From Clostridiales bacterium (GTDB lineage: Bacteria; Bacillota; Clostridia; Peptostreptococcales; Anaerovoracaceae), in contig JALENW010000024.1 in NCBI GenBank assembly GCA_022766365.1, positions 113,934-177,933 of the forward strand: 64,000 nt of DNA, read 5' to 3'. A model generated the notes under the pieces. The model was not told the DNA's origin. It saw nothing but the letters and a program-made list of their open reading frames with translations, and did not search any database. Below are positions 1-9,278 of this stretch, one piece after another; position 1 is the first letter of the stretch; every line of letters starts with the position of its first letter. Both the position numbers and the translations under genes were made by a program.

Positions 1-535
1 CGTCTATTGTCTCCTTGATACGTTCAAAATCAAAAGGAGTTTCTGTGTCATCGTACTTGGATTTCAGGTCAACCTGCTTATATACAACACCATATTCCAT
101 TAGTGAGCCCATGCCCTGACCACGAATACCGATGACTTCCTCTAATGTATCATAGGGTTTACCTGAAATATATACAAGTCCGTCGCCTGGCCTGAGAATC
201 CCAAAGAGACTGGCTGCCAAAGCATGAGTTCCGTTAACAAAGCCGGTTCTTACAAGGGCAGATTCTCCACCAAAAACCCTGGCAAAAATCTTCTCAGTTA
301 TATCCCTGCCGGCATCATCATACCCATAGCCTGTATTCCAATTGAAATGAGTATCAGATAAACCTTCCTCTTGCATAGCCTTGAGAACCTTATACTGATT
401 GACCTCAGCTGTCTTGTCAACCTCAGAGAATTTAACTGACAAATTTGTCTCAACGTCTTCAACTAATTTAATAATTGAATTTGGTATATCAAAATTATCA
501 TATACATTTCTAAAATTTCCGAAATTGCTGTTCAT
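1..535 (-). CDS. Methionine gamma-lyase family protein (aluminium-resistance / YnbB type), 5' part only
   Basis: About 178 N-terminal residues are present; the rest runs off the left edge. The start ATG at 535 is preceded by AAGGGG at good spacing. The residues include a glycine-rich stretch with GYGYDD and a cofactor-binding-like segment, VRTGFVNGTHALAASLFG, followed by LRPGDGLVYISGKPYDT, as in the Met_gamma_lyase (PF06838-type) PLP enzymes. The Schiff-base lysine would lie in the missing C-terminal part and cannot be checked. In Bacillus the homologue ynbB also sits close to miaA, which supports the call. Its true substrate is not settled; it is often annotated as a carbon-sulfur lyase. Confidence 0.8.
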   Translation of the reverse strand, partial: MNSNFGNFRNVYDNFDIPNSIIKLVEDVETNLSVKFSEVDKTAEVNQYKVLKAMQEEGLSDTHFNWNTGYGYDDAGRDITEKIFARVFGGESALVRTGFVNGTHALAASLFGILRPGDGLVYISGKPYDTLEEVIGIRGQGMGSLMEYGVVYKQVDLKSKYDDTETPFDFERIKETID

Positions 536-594
536 GTTAACCCCTTAAACTTATTCTCTCCAATATCCCTGAAATCATCCCAAAATCAGGCAAA

Positions 595-1725
595 TCATTT
601 TTCATTCCTTCGTTCTTTTTCCCATTCCATATTTTTGACAAGATCACGCTTTACATTCTCTTTATGTGCAGCATAAAGCTGAGTCGTTGTAACCTGTTCA
701 TGATCTAAAAGTGCAGCCACATCGTATATCGAATTCCCCCTGCCTATGAGGCTGGTAGCGGCGGTAGCGCGGAGTTTATGAGGGCTGTAGCCTTTTTTGC
801 TACTCGTTTTCAGAGCAATAGCTGTGTATTTCTTTACTAATTCTCTAATCTGCCTTTCAGTCAGACGGTTTCCCTGAAGAGATAGAAAGAGAGCATCTTT
901 CGAATCATCTCTTATGCTGTCCTCTTCAGGTCTCTCATTATTAATATAATCAACAAGTGATTCTGTAACAGATTCATTGAGTGGCATAATACTTTCCTTG
1001 CCACGTTTCCTATATATTTTAAATTCTCCCCTGTTAAAGTTGAAAGAACTTAAGTTAAGTTGTTGAAGTTCGGATAGCCTCAGACCATATGTCAAAAAAA
1101 GAAGCAAAATAGCTTTATCCCGTTTCTTGGTTTTTTCCCAATAGCTTTTTTGATGCTTTGTCATTCCGATGCCGTTCGTTACGGCATCAAGCATTATCAT
1201 GACTTCATCGTCCTGAAGGACCTTGATTTCTCGTTCACCTGCTTTAGGAACCCTTATCGGGTCAAAGCCATCAGTGATGTTTTTTTCAACAAGTTCATCA
1301 CGATAAAGGTACTTGAATAATACTGATATAGATGATTTCTTGCGAGCAAGAGTTTTGTTGTTATTTTCATAGATAGTTATTGTGTTTTTTCCTTCGACCT
1401 TATATTTTCGGCAATAGTCAATAAACATATTAACGTCTACAGCTTTTATATTATTCAGCTCCGAAACTTTGATTTTCCGGATTTCTTGTGCTTCTGTGAG
1501 ATCGGTTTCTTCTATTAAATAGTTGAAGAAAAAAAGAATGTCCTGAAGGTATGCCAACCTCGTCATAGGTAGAACGTTTCCTTTAAGGTATGCAAAAAAA
1601 CCCCGCATAAATCTTGGTAGTTCTTCTTCAATTTTTTCACATTGCTGAAAGATTTCGGCTTCTTTTTTCACAATGTTAAATGGTTTATCACTTTTGTTAT
1701 GAATTCGAATATCTTTCTCTGCCAT
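595..1725 (-). CDS. Tyrosine recombinase, XerS/XerC-like
   Basis: This 376-residue protein has the tyrosine-recombinase layout: a SAM-like core-binding domain (about 35-145) and a catalytic domain (about 165-365). The catalytic set is visible: Arg216 in YGLRLSEL, Lys243 in the beta-hairpin, His316-x-x-Arg319 in SPHKLR, His342 in LLDHEQ and nucleophile Tyr351 in TTQLYAAH. The length and N-terminal extension resemble the single-recombinase XerS proteins more than classical XerC (about 300 residues). The start is supported by GGAGG nine bases upstream, inside the end of miaA, with which it overlaps by 29 bases. It probably resolves chromosome dimers, but no dif-like site was recognised nearby. 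An integrase role is possible, though no mobile-element genes accompany it. Confidence 0.8.
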   Translation of the reverse strand: MAEKDIRIHNKSDKPFNIVKKEAEIFQQCEKIEEELPRFMRGFFAYLKGNVLPMTRLAYLQDILFFFNYLIEETDLTEAQEIRKIKVSELNNIKAVDVNMFIDYCRKYKVEGKNTITIYENNNKTLARKKSSISVLFKYLYRDELVEKNITDGFDPIRVPKAGEREIKVLQDDEVMIMLDAVTNGIGMTKHQKSYWEKTKKRDKAILLLFLTYGLRLSELQQLNLSSFNFNRGEFKIYRKRGKESIMPLNESVTESLVDYINNERPEEDSIRDDSKDALFLSLQGNRLTERQIRELVKKYTAIALKTSSKKGYSPHKLRATAATSLIGRGNSIYDVAALLDHEQVTTTQLYAAHKENVKRDLVKNMEWEKERRNEK

Positions 1726-2662
1726 GATTTTCTTCCTCCAGAATTGTATTCACAGCCTCATCGATATCTTTAAACCTGCTTAAATTTATCCATTCCATAT
1801 TATCATATCTACGGAACCAAGTTAGCTGTCTTTTAGCAAATCTCCTGGTGTTCCTCTTAATGAGGCGCACTGCTTCTTCAAGATCTGTTTCACCGTTGAG
1901 ATATGAAAATAATTCCTTGTAACCGATTCCCTTCATAGAAATCTGTTTCTCAGAAAGACCCATTTTGAGCAAATTTTCAATTTCTCCTAACAATCCCTTG
2001 TTCATTAGCACATCAACTCTTTTGTTTATTCTGTCATAAAGTTCATTTCTATCCCTTGTGAGGCAAAACATCTTAGTATCGTATTTATAAAATGTCTTTC
2101 GCTGTACCGATTTATAGTCAGGAATATTGCCACCGTTTTCCAGCACTTCAATAGCTCGCACTACTTTCTTTACATTGTTAGGATGAATCTTAGCAGCTGT
2201 TTCAGGAGAAAGTTTAACCAAAATATCATGTAATGCTTCGTTTCCATGGTTTTCTGAAACCTTGAAAAGTTCATCTCTTCTCCTGTTGAAAATACCGCCC
2301 TCAGGTTTTTGAGAGAAATCCATATCATATATTATACTATCGAGGAAAAGACCTGTACCGCCTGAAATTATAGGGATATTTCCTCTGTTGTCGATTCCTT
2401 CTATAGCGGTTCTTGCAAGATTCTGGTACCGGGCAACCGAAAATTCATTTCGTGGGTCAACAAAATCAATAAGATGATGTGGCACTTCTCTACGCTCTTC
2501 CACAGTGGGTTTAGCAGACCCAATATCCATAAACTTATATATTTGCATGGAATCACAGCCTATGATTTCCCCTCCTGTTTTCTTTGCAAGATTGATTGCA
2601 AATTCTGTTTTGCCCACTGCGGTAGGTCCGGCAACGACCAGAACAGGTATAGGTTTTATCAT
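1697..2662 (-). CDS. miaA: tRNA dimethylallyltransferase MiaA
   Basis: MiaA transfers a dimethylallyl group from DMAPP to N6 of adenosine 37 in tRNAs reading U-starting codons. The protein has the normal length (321 residues). It shows the Walker A loop GPTAVGKT at 12-19, the DSMQIY substrate motif at 37-42, and the later HHLIDFVDP and GGTGLF segments typical of the family. It lies downstream of mutL with a 40-base gap and overlaps the recombinase gene, so it is probably the penultimate part of a mutS-mutL-miaA operon. DMAPP would come from the isoprenoid pathway that starts with the dxs gene in this same window. Confidence 0.96.
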   Translation of the reverse strand: MIKPIPVLVVAGPTAVGKTEFAINLAKKTGGEIIGCDSMQIYKFMDIGSAKPTVEERREVPHHLIDFVDPRNEFSVARYQNLARTAIEGIDNRGNIPIISGGTGLFLDSIIYDMDFSQKPEGGIFNRRRDELFKVSENHGNEALHDILVKLSPETAAKIHPNNVKKVVRAIEVLENGGNIPDYKSVQRKTFYKYDTKMFCLTRDRNELYDRINKRVDVLMNKGLLGEIENLLKMGLSEKQISMKGIGYKELFSYLNGETDLEEAVRLIKRNTRRFAKRQLTWFRRYDNMEWINLSRFKDIDEAVNTILEEENHGRERYSNS

Positions 2663-2702
2663 ATTATTTCTGTCCTTTCTTTAAAAGCCAGATAAGGCCA
2701 CT

Positions 2703-4607
2703 TTAAGCCCTCTTAAACATCCGCTCAAGCTCATATTGGGTAAATTTAACTATAGTCGGTCTGCCATGAGGGCATGAATATGGGTTTCTGCATTTCTTTA
2801 GGGAACTGAGAAGTCCGACTATTTCCTCAGAAGTGAGATAATCGTGTGCTTTAATTGCACTTTTACAGGATTTAGTAATGAGTTTATCTATAGCAATTTT
2901 ATTGTTGAAAATATCCGTGGTATCTAAATTCTCAATAAGTTCTGCAGCGAAATTTTTCCCTTCTTCAATCGACATGAAATCCGGAATACCCTTAATTATC
3001 ACAGAAGACGGTCCGAAAATATCAATTTCAAAACCTAATGATTCTAAAATTTTCTTCCACGTATCAATCATATCCATTTCTCTATGGGTAAGATCCAAAA
3101 CAGTTCCTATGGCTAAAAGTTGAGTTGTTTTGCCGGAAAATCCCTGTTTAAGGTAATTACCGACGAGCTTTTCGTAATACACCCTTTCATGGGCTGCATG
3201 CTGGTCGATCATATAAAAATATTTGTCATCTGTACACAGGATGTACGTTGAAAACACAATCCCTAGAGGTCTGATTTCGTCCCATGAAAACATAACGGCA
3301 CCGGGGTCAAGGTCAAAATCTTTAATCTTCTCAAGATACTCATAATCTTCAGTGGCCGTATCGTCTTCATTCCTCAAAATATCTCTTAGCGTGACTTGTT
3401 CACTGCCTGTTATGTCCAGTGGTGATTCCTGCACCATATGATTATACTGAGCATCCTCATTGTTTTCGCCTTCTTGAAGCAAAACACCTTCCTCAGAATT
3501 AAATGATTCACTAGTCATTAGATTCTCGAAACGATCAATATCAGGGGATAAATTTAAAATCTCATTTTTACCCAGAGTTCTTTGAATTCTTTCCATTTCA
3601 ATGGCAGGTCTTGGAACAGATTCCGGTGTAGTGAGACTCTTATATATCGTTTCACTTATAAAATCAATAACATTTTGTTCTTGATCAAATTTAATAATTT
3701 TTTTGTTTGGATGAATATTTACATCGATGTCCATAGGGTTAATATTCAATAGAATAAACGTAATCGGAAAACGCCCTTCAAACAATCTCTCTCTGTAACC
3801 TCTTTGGACTCCGCGATCTATCGCAGAACTTTCTACAATACGACCATTTACAAGATAAATCTGATATTTTCGACTGTTTCTACTTATTGAAGGCTTAGAA
3901 ATATAACCTGTAACTTTGAGACCCGGAATCTCCCCTGAAATGGGTATGAGGTTTCTAAAATCCTGATGATTGTAAACTCGGTAAACACTGTTTTCCAAAT
4001 TCCCGTCTCCTGAAGTCGTAAAAACAATTTTACCGTTTACTGAATATCTGAAGCTTATGCTGGGAAATCCTACTGCAATGTTGCTTAGAAATTCAGTGAT
4101 TCTGCCGGTTTCAGAGGCTTCGGATTTCATGAATTTAAGTCTTGCAGGGGTATTGTAGAATAGATCTTCGATTACCATAGTTGTACCTTCAGGACAACCG
4201 ATCATAGACTTTGATATTATATCGCCTCCGTGGATAATAATTCTTGTTCCTACCTTATCACCCTTCGATCGTGTAATAACTTCCATTCGTGTTACTGCTG
4301 CAATACTTGCCAGTGCTTCGCCACGAAAACCGAGAGTTCTTAAATTTCCAAGATCCTCAACACCGGTAATTTTGCTAGTAGCGTGACGTAAGAAAGCTTT
4401 TTCGATTTCAGAACTTTCTATTCCACTTCCGTTATCGGTAACTCTGATATAAGTTTTACCACCTTTTTTTATCTCGCAAACTATTGAATCAGCCCCTGCA
4501 TCTATGGAATTTTCAACCAGCTCCTTGATTATAGAAACCGGGCGCTCTATAACTTCGCCTGCTGCGATTTTATCAGCTACAGCTTTATCTAAAAGATTAA
4601 TTTTCAT
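2703..4607 (-). CDS. mutL: DNA mismatch repair protein MutL (endonuclease-type)
   Basis: The 634-residue protein has the N-terminal GHKL ATPase signature, including DNGSGI and GFRGEALASIAAV. A poorly conserved linker leads to a C-terminal dimerisation/endonuclease domain. The nuclease metal-binding motif DQHAAHE is at about 468-474, followed by SCK at about 580 and CPHGRP at about 612. This set marks MutL proteins that nick DNA themselves, as expected in bacteria without MutH. It receives the mismatch signal from MutS, whose gene lies upstream and overlaps by 11 bases, implying translational coupling. Confidence 0.97.
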   Translation of the reverse strand: MKINLLDKAVADKIAAGEVIERPVSIIKELVENSIDAGADSIVCEIKKGGKTYIRVTDNGSGIESSEIEKAFLRHATSKITGVEDLGNLRTLGFRGEALASIAAVTRMEVITRSKGDKVGTRIIIHGGDIISKSMIGCPEGTTMVIEDLFYNTPARLKFMKSEASETGRITEFLSNIAVGFPSISFRYSVNGKIVFTTSGDGNLENSVYRVYNHQDFRNLIPISGEIPGLKVTGYISKPSISRNSRKYQIYLVNGRIVESSAIDRGVQRGYRERLFEGRFPITFILLNINPMDIDVNIHPNKKIIKFDQEQNVIDFISETIYKSLTTPESVPRPAIEMERIQRTLGKNEILNLSPDIDRFENLMTSESFNSEEGVLLQEGENNEDAQYNHMVQESPLDITGSEQVTLRDILRNEDDTATEDYEYLEKIKDFDLDPGAVMFSWDEIRPLGIVFSTYILCTDDKYFYMIDQHAAHERVYYEKLVGNYLKQGFSGKTTQLLAIGTVLDLTHREMDMIDTWKKILESLGFEIDIFGPSSVIIKGIPDFMSIEEGKNFAAELIENLDTTDIFNNKIAIDKLITKSCKSAIKAHDYLTSEEIVGLLSSLKKCRNPYSCPHGRPTIVKFTQYELERMFKRA

Positions 4608-7221
4608 CTATAATATCCTTTAACTTTTCCAGAATACTGAAAGCTTCAGAGGCTTTCATATCATTTAAATCAAGGGCTTTGATTCTTTCGAGTATATCCT
4701 CTTCCAACAAGCAATGTGGAAATGGAGAATATTCTTCATCTTTATTTATGATATCAGAATCCATATTAATTGTTACTTCCCCTGACTTAAATTCCAATTC
4801 TTTAAGCTTTATCTCTGCATTTTCAAGAAGTTCCTTCGGTACACCCGCAAGTTTTGCAACATGAATGCCATATGACTGACTGGCCGCTCCCTCAACTATT
4901 TTGTGCAGGAATACAACATCTCCACCCTTTTCTAATACATCGACATTAAGATTAAATGCACCGTCTATAACTTCGGGTAAAACTGTAAGTTCGTGATAAT
5001 GAGTTGCAAACATCGAACGGATTTTGCGATTTTCTTTACATAAATATTTTATGGTAGCATATGCTATGCTCATACCGTCATACGTACTTGTTCCCCTACC
5101 TATTTCATCTAGGATTATCAAACTTTTCGGAGTTGCCGATGATAGGATATATGCTAACTCATTCATCTCAACAAAAAAAGTCGATTTTCCCTGACTGAGG
5201 TTATCTGATGCTCCTATTCTGGTAAATATTCTGTCCACAATTCCTATATGTGCCTTTGATGCCGGAACAAATGAGCCCATTTGACCCATTAACACTATTA
5301 GTGCCGTCTGCCTCATATATGTGGATTTGCCTGCCATATTGGGGCCGGTTATTATTGCCATGAAGTTTTCATCACGACTGAGATATGCATCATTTGGAAC
5401 AAACAAGATACCCTCTTCCATTTTTTCAATTACAGGATGTCTTCCTTCCTCAATTTGAAGTGTATCGCTATCATCTATAAGTGGCTTGATGTAATTGTTA
5501 CGTAAAGCTACAAATGCCAATGAAGCCAATACGTCAAGTGTTGCAATAGCTACAGCAGTTTCTTGAAGTTTAGGAATGGCCGGGATTATGCTTTTTCGGA
5601 GGTCGTCGAAAAGTTCATGCTCCAGTTTATTTATCTTCTCTTGACCATTCAGAACTGTTGACTCCACCTCCTTCATCTTAGGAGTAATATATCTTTCGTT
5701 ATTCACCAGAGTCTGTTTGCGAATATATTCCTCAGGCACCTTGTCTAACTGACTCTTGTTGATGTCGATATAATAACCGAATACTTTATTGAAACCTACC
5801 TTTAAGTTTTTGATACCTGTTCTTTCCCTTTCTGTATGTTCAAGGGAAGCTATCCATTCCTTGCCCTCTTTTATGGAATGGTTAAGTTCGTCAAGCCTAT
5901 TGGAGTATCCTGCCCTTATTACTCCCCCATCTTTAAGACTTAAAGGAGGGTCTTCTATAATGGCTCTTTCTATACTCTCAGCCATAGCTTCAAACGTGTG
6001 TATATCTTCTGTGAGTTTGCTAAGCAGACCGGCATCAGTACTTTTAATGAGTAGTTTGATTTCGGGAAGAGCCAGCAGAGACTTTTTTAAGGCGATCAAA
6101 TCGCGTGGATTTAATGAGGCAGATGCAACTTTACCTGTAATTCTCTGAAAATCGTAAATAGTATCAAGTGCATGCCTCAAGTCATTTAAAAGAAGATGAT
6201 TATTATAAAGTTCCTCCACAGCATCTAATCTTTCATTGATAGCAGATGAAACATTCAGGGGTTCACGAATCCACTGCTTCATCAGTCTGGCACCATGTGC
6301 TGTTCTTGTTTTGTCCAGAACATGCAAAAGAGAACCATTGAGCTCTTTATCATAAAGGGTCTCAGTTAGCTCCAGATTCTTAAGAGTGGCACTGTCCAGA
6401 GCCATATTGGAACCCAGCATATATTCATGAACCTTTGTTATATGATCCATCTTGTACTTCTGAGTCTCCCTCAAATATATGAGTATCCCTCCCAAAGCTT
6501 CAAGGGCACCACCTTCTTCACAGAGCCCCAGTGCCGAAAGATTCGAGATTTCAAAGTGTGCTTTGATTACATCTCTTCCGGCTGAAATCCCAAAATAGCT
6601 GTCAGGTTTAAGCGTGATATATGCCCCTGTAATGCTGCTGAGATGTTCTTTATCTATAATAACTTCTAAACCTTCATTGGCAATTATTTCCGAAACTTTT
6701 AATTTGTTGATTTCGTTGAGCATGTCATCAAGTGACTTTTGACCATAGGATTTATCCCAAGTTGTATAAGTTGCCGAAAGCTCTCCTGTAGCCACATCTA
6801 CAAACGCAAGCTCCAAAGATTTTCCACTAAAATAAAAAGCAGATAGGTAATGATTCTCCTGAACATCAAAATCATCGCTAATGATGTTAGTTCCCGGAGT
6901 AACTATCCTAACTACTTCCCTTTTAACAAGGCCCTTAGTAAGCGCAGGGTCTTCAATCTGTTCACAGATAGCAACCTTATATCCTTTTGACACTAATCTG
7001 CTTATATAGGCAGCAGCAGAATGAAAAGGCACCCCACACATAGGCGCCTTCTCTTCCAGTCCGCAATTTCTACTCGTTAAAGTAAGTTCAAGTACCTTGG
7101 ATATTTCCAAGGCATCTTCAAAGAAGAGCTCATAAAAATCCCCCAGTCTATAGAATAAAACACAATCTTCGTATTGTTTTTTGATTCCCATGTATTGCTC
7201 CATCATGGGTGAAAGTTTCAT
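4597..7221 (-). CDS. mutS: DNA mismatch repair protein MutS
   Basis: MutS recognises mismatches and small loops and recruits MutL. The 874-residue length fits MutS1. The mismatch-wedge motif GDFYE (Phe29, Glu31) is in the N-terminal domain. The ABC-type ATPase has Walker A GPNMAGKST at about 626-634 and Walker B LIILDEIGRGTS near 701-712, followed by the switch ATHYHEL. The C-terminal tail, with a helix-turn-helix-like dimerisation segment, is intact. The gene overlaps mutL and follows the aminotransferase gene after a 24-base gap. Confidence 0.97.
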   Translation of the reverse strand: MKLSPMMEQYMGIKKQYEDCVLFYRLGDFYELFFEDALEISKVLELTLTSRNCGLEEKAPMCGVPFHSAAAYISRLVSKGYKVAICEQIEDPALTKGLVKREVVRIVTPGTNIISDDFDVQENHYLSAFYFSGKSLELAFVDVATGELSATYTTWDKSYGQKSLDDMLNEINKLKVSEIIANEGLEVIIDKEHLSSITGAYITLKPDSYFGISAGRDVIKAHFEISNLSALGLCEEGGALEALGGILIYLRETQKYKMDHITKVHEYMLGSNMALDSATLKNLELTETLYDKELNGSLLHVLDKTRTAHGARLMKQWIREPLNVSSAINERLDAVEELYNNHLLLNDLRHALDTIYDFQRITGKVASASLNPRDLIALKKSLLALPEIKLLIKSTDAGLLSKLTEDIHTFEAMAESIERAIIEDPPLSLKDGGVIRAGYSNRLDELNHSIKEGKEWIASLEHTERERTGIKNLKVGFNKVFGYYIDINKSQLDKVPEEYIRKQTLVNNERYITPKMKEVESTVLNGQEKINKLEHELFDDLRKSIIPAIPKLQETAVAIATLDVLASLAFVALRNNYIKPLIDDSDTLQIEEGRHPVIEKMEEGILFVPNDAYLSRDENFMAIITGPNMAGKSTYMRQTALIVLMGQMGSFVPASKAHIGIVDRIFTRIGASDNLSQGKSTFFVEMNELAYILSSATPKSLIILDEIGRGTSTYDGMSIAYATIKYLCKENRKIRSMFATHYHELTVLPEVIDGAFNLNVDVLEKGGDVVFLHKIVEGAASQSYGIHVAKLAGVPKELLENAEIKLKELEFKSGEVTINMDSDIINKDEEYSPFPHCLLEEDILERIKALDLNDMKASEAFSILEKLKDIIDEN

Positions 7222-7245
7222 ATAAGCTCTCCTCCTGAATTAAAT

Positions 7246-8445
7246 TTATTTGTTATTCTTTTTGTTATAGGCTTCAAGACCCAACCTGATGAGTTCAACT
7301 CCTCTTCTCATATCTTCTTTTTTGAGGACATAAGCTATTCTCATCTCATCTTTACCGAGTCCCGGTGTGGCATAAAAGCCTTCCGCAGGTGCAAACATTA
7401 CAGTCTCACCCTTATCATCAAACTCTGTGAGCAGGAACATAAGAAAGTCCTCCACACTGTCTACCGGTAGCTTAGCTGTCATATAAAATGCTCCACCCGG
7501 TTTCTGACAAACAACTCCCGGAATCTTCATAAGTTCATCATACACTACATCTCTTCTGGCACAGTATTCAGCCTTTACTTCATCATAATATGACTTTGGA
7601 AGTCTGAACAGTGCAGCTGCACCGACCTGATCTACTGTTGAAGAACAAAGTCTTCCTTGAGCTATCTTCATTGCATTTGTCATAAATTCATCGTTCTTTG
7701 AAATCAGAAGTCCGATTCTTGCACCACAAGCAGAATGTCTCTTTGAAACTGAATCAACGATTATAACTCTGTCAGCATATTCCGGAAGCATTGAGAACGA
7801 TGTCACTTCTCTGTCATCATAAGCAAACTCTCTATAGACTTCGTCTGCAATAATCCAAAGATCATGCTTCTTGGCAATTTCACCGATGAGTCTCATCTCA
7901 TCAAGAGTTAGAACTGTCCCTGTAGGGTTACCCGGTGAGATGCAGACGATAGCTTTGGTTTTGTCTGTGATACAAGCCTCAATCTGGTCTTTGTCAGCAT
8001 AGTGGTAACCATTTTCAGCTTTAGTTGTAATAGGCACCACCTTTCCACCTGCAGCAGTAGCAAATGTGTGATAGTTGGTATAAAACGGTTCAGCAATGAT
8101 GACCTCATCATCCGGATTTAAAAGTGCAATGAAAGTCATAGTCAAAGCCTCAGAGCCACCTGTTGTTACTATGATATTCTTTCTTTCAAAGTCCACTCCA
8201 TAACCTTTAAAGTAATCGATAACCGCATCCTGAAGTTCAGTATTTCCACCGGACTCGGCATATGCAATTACTTTCTTGTCATATGCTCTGATAGCATCCA
8301 TGAATACCTCCGGCGTAGGAACGTCAGGTTGTCCGATATTAAGATGATAAACTTTCTTACCGGCATCCTTTGCCTTCTGAGCGATTGGATTGAATTTTCT
8401 GATTGGTGAAAATTGCATGGCTAATACTTTTTCCGACAGTTTCAT
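7246..8445 (-). CDS. Class I pyridoxal-phosphate aminotransferase
   Basis: This is a fold-type I aminotransferase of the aspartate-aminotransferase (AspB/PatA-like) group, 399 residues long. The PLP lysine is Lys235 in SVSKRHSACGARIG. Other family marks are GGSEAL near 97-102, PGNPTG at 171-176 and DEVY at 201-204. The substrate cannot be fixed from sequence; aspartate, alanine or aromatic amino acids are all possible. It sits between tlyA and mutS on the same strand with short gaps, probably co-transcribed, but with no obvious functional link to mismatch repair. Confidence 0.9.
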   Translation of the reverse strand: MKLSEKVLAMQFSPIRKFNPIAQKAKDAGKKVYHLNIGQPDVPTPEVFMDAIRAYDKKVIAYAESGGNTELQDAVIDYFKGYGVDFERKNIIVTTGGSEALTMTFIALLNPDDEVIIAEPFYTNYHTFATAAGGKVVPITTKAENGYHYADKDQIEACITDKTKAIVCISPGNPTGTVLTLDEMRLIGEIAKKHDLWIIADEVYREFAYDDREVTSFSMLPEYADRVIIVDSVSKRHSACGARIGLLISKNDEFMTNAMKIAQGRLCSSTVDQVGAAALFRLPKSYYDEVKAEYCARRDVVYDELMKIPGVVCQKPGGAFYMTAKLPVDSVEDFLMFLLTEFDDKGETVMFAPAEGFYATPGLGKDEMRIAYVLKKEDMRRGVELIRLGLEAYNKKNNK

Positions 8446-8480
8446 TTTTACTTCTCCTTTTTCTCCTGAATAAAATATCG

Positions 8481-9278
8481 TTAAAGAGTCTCATGAGATG
8501 CCATCACCACCTCATGTATACATAAATCATTATAACTCAAATCTAATGTTTTTTCCAGATATAAAAGATATTCTATATTACCTTTAGCGCCTTTGACGGG
8601 AGAATAACTCAAATTGATTGGATAAAGTCCATAATTCCGAGCATACGTGATTATCTTTTCTATAACTTCTTCATGAACCTTAGGATCTTTCACTATGCCG
8701 TTTTTCCCAACTTGTTCTCTTCCGGCCTCAAATTGCGGTTTAACCAAAGCAACAGTTTTTCCATTTTCCTTGAGCATTGTCTTAACTATGGGGAATATAT
8801 GACTGAGAGATATAAAAGAAACATCTATTGATATGAAATCAATCTGCTCTTCAAGCTCCGGGCATTCAAAATATCGGACGTTGCATTTCTCGATATTAAC
8901 TACACGAGGATCTTCTCTCAGCTTCCAGTCAAGCTGTCCATATCCCACATCAATTGAATATACCTTTGAAGCACCGTTCTGAAGCATACAATCGGTAAAC
9001 CCGCCGGTGGAAGCGCCGATATCCATAGTCGTAGCTCCGTCCAATGATATATTCCATAAATCGATGGCTTTGGCAAGTTTAAGGCCGCCACGGCTCACAT
9101 AAGGGCAATCGGCACCTTTTACCGTGAACTCCCTATCAACAGAAAATGTGGTCCCTGCCTTATCTTCTCTCTGTCCGTCAACGAATACAAGACCTGCCAT
9201 TATTCCTCGCTTTGCTTTTTCTCTAGACTCGAAGTAACCTAACTCTACGAGTATTTTATCCAACCTTTCTTTCTTCAT
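8481..9278 (-). CDS. tlyA: TlyA family rRNA (cytidine-2'-O)-methyltransferase / hemolysin A
   Basis: The protein begins with an S4 RNA-binding domain (about 1-60), followed by an FtsJ-like Rossmann methyltransferase with the SAM loop DIGASTGGF at 86-94. The length of 265 residues is typical. TlyA proteins of mycobacteria 2'-O-methylate rRNA cytidines; the old hemolysin label is not supported by mechanism. The start codon lies within the 3' end of dxs (23-base overlap). In many Bacillota tlyA follows dxs, ispA and xseAB, as here, so the assignment rests on both sequence and neighbourhood. Confidence 0.92.
   Translation of the reverse strand: MKKERLDKILVELGYFESREKAKRGIMAGLVFVDGQREDKAGTTFSVDREFTVKGADCPYVSRGGLKLAKAIDLWNISLDGATTMDIGASTGGFTDCMLQNGASKVYSIDVGYGQLDWKLREDPRVVNIEKCNVRYFECPELEEQIDFISIDVSFISLSHIFPIVKTMLKENGKTVALVKPQFEAGREQVGKNGIVKDPKVHEEVIEKIITYARNYGLYPINLSYSPVKGAKGNIEYLLYLEKTLDLSYNDLCIHEVVMASHETL

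Noticed and set aside
595..1725. Prophage or integrative element suggested by the tyrosine recombinase
   Set aside because: No phage, conjugation or toxin genes, att repeats or tRNA target lie beside it; the flanks are core genes in a common order.
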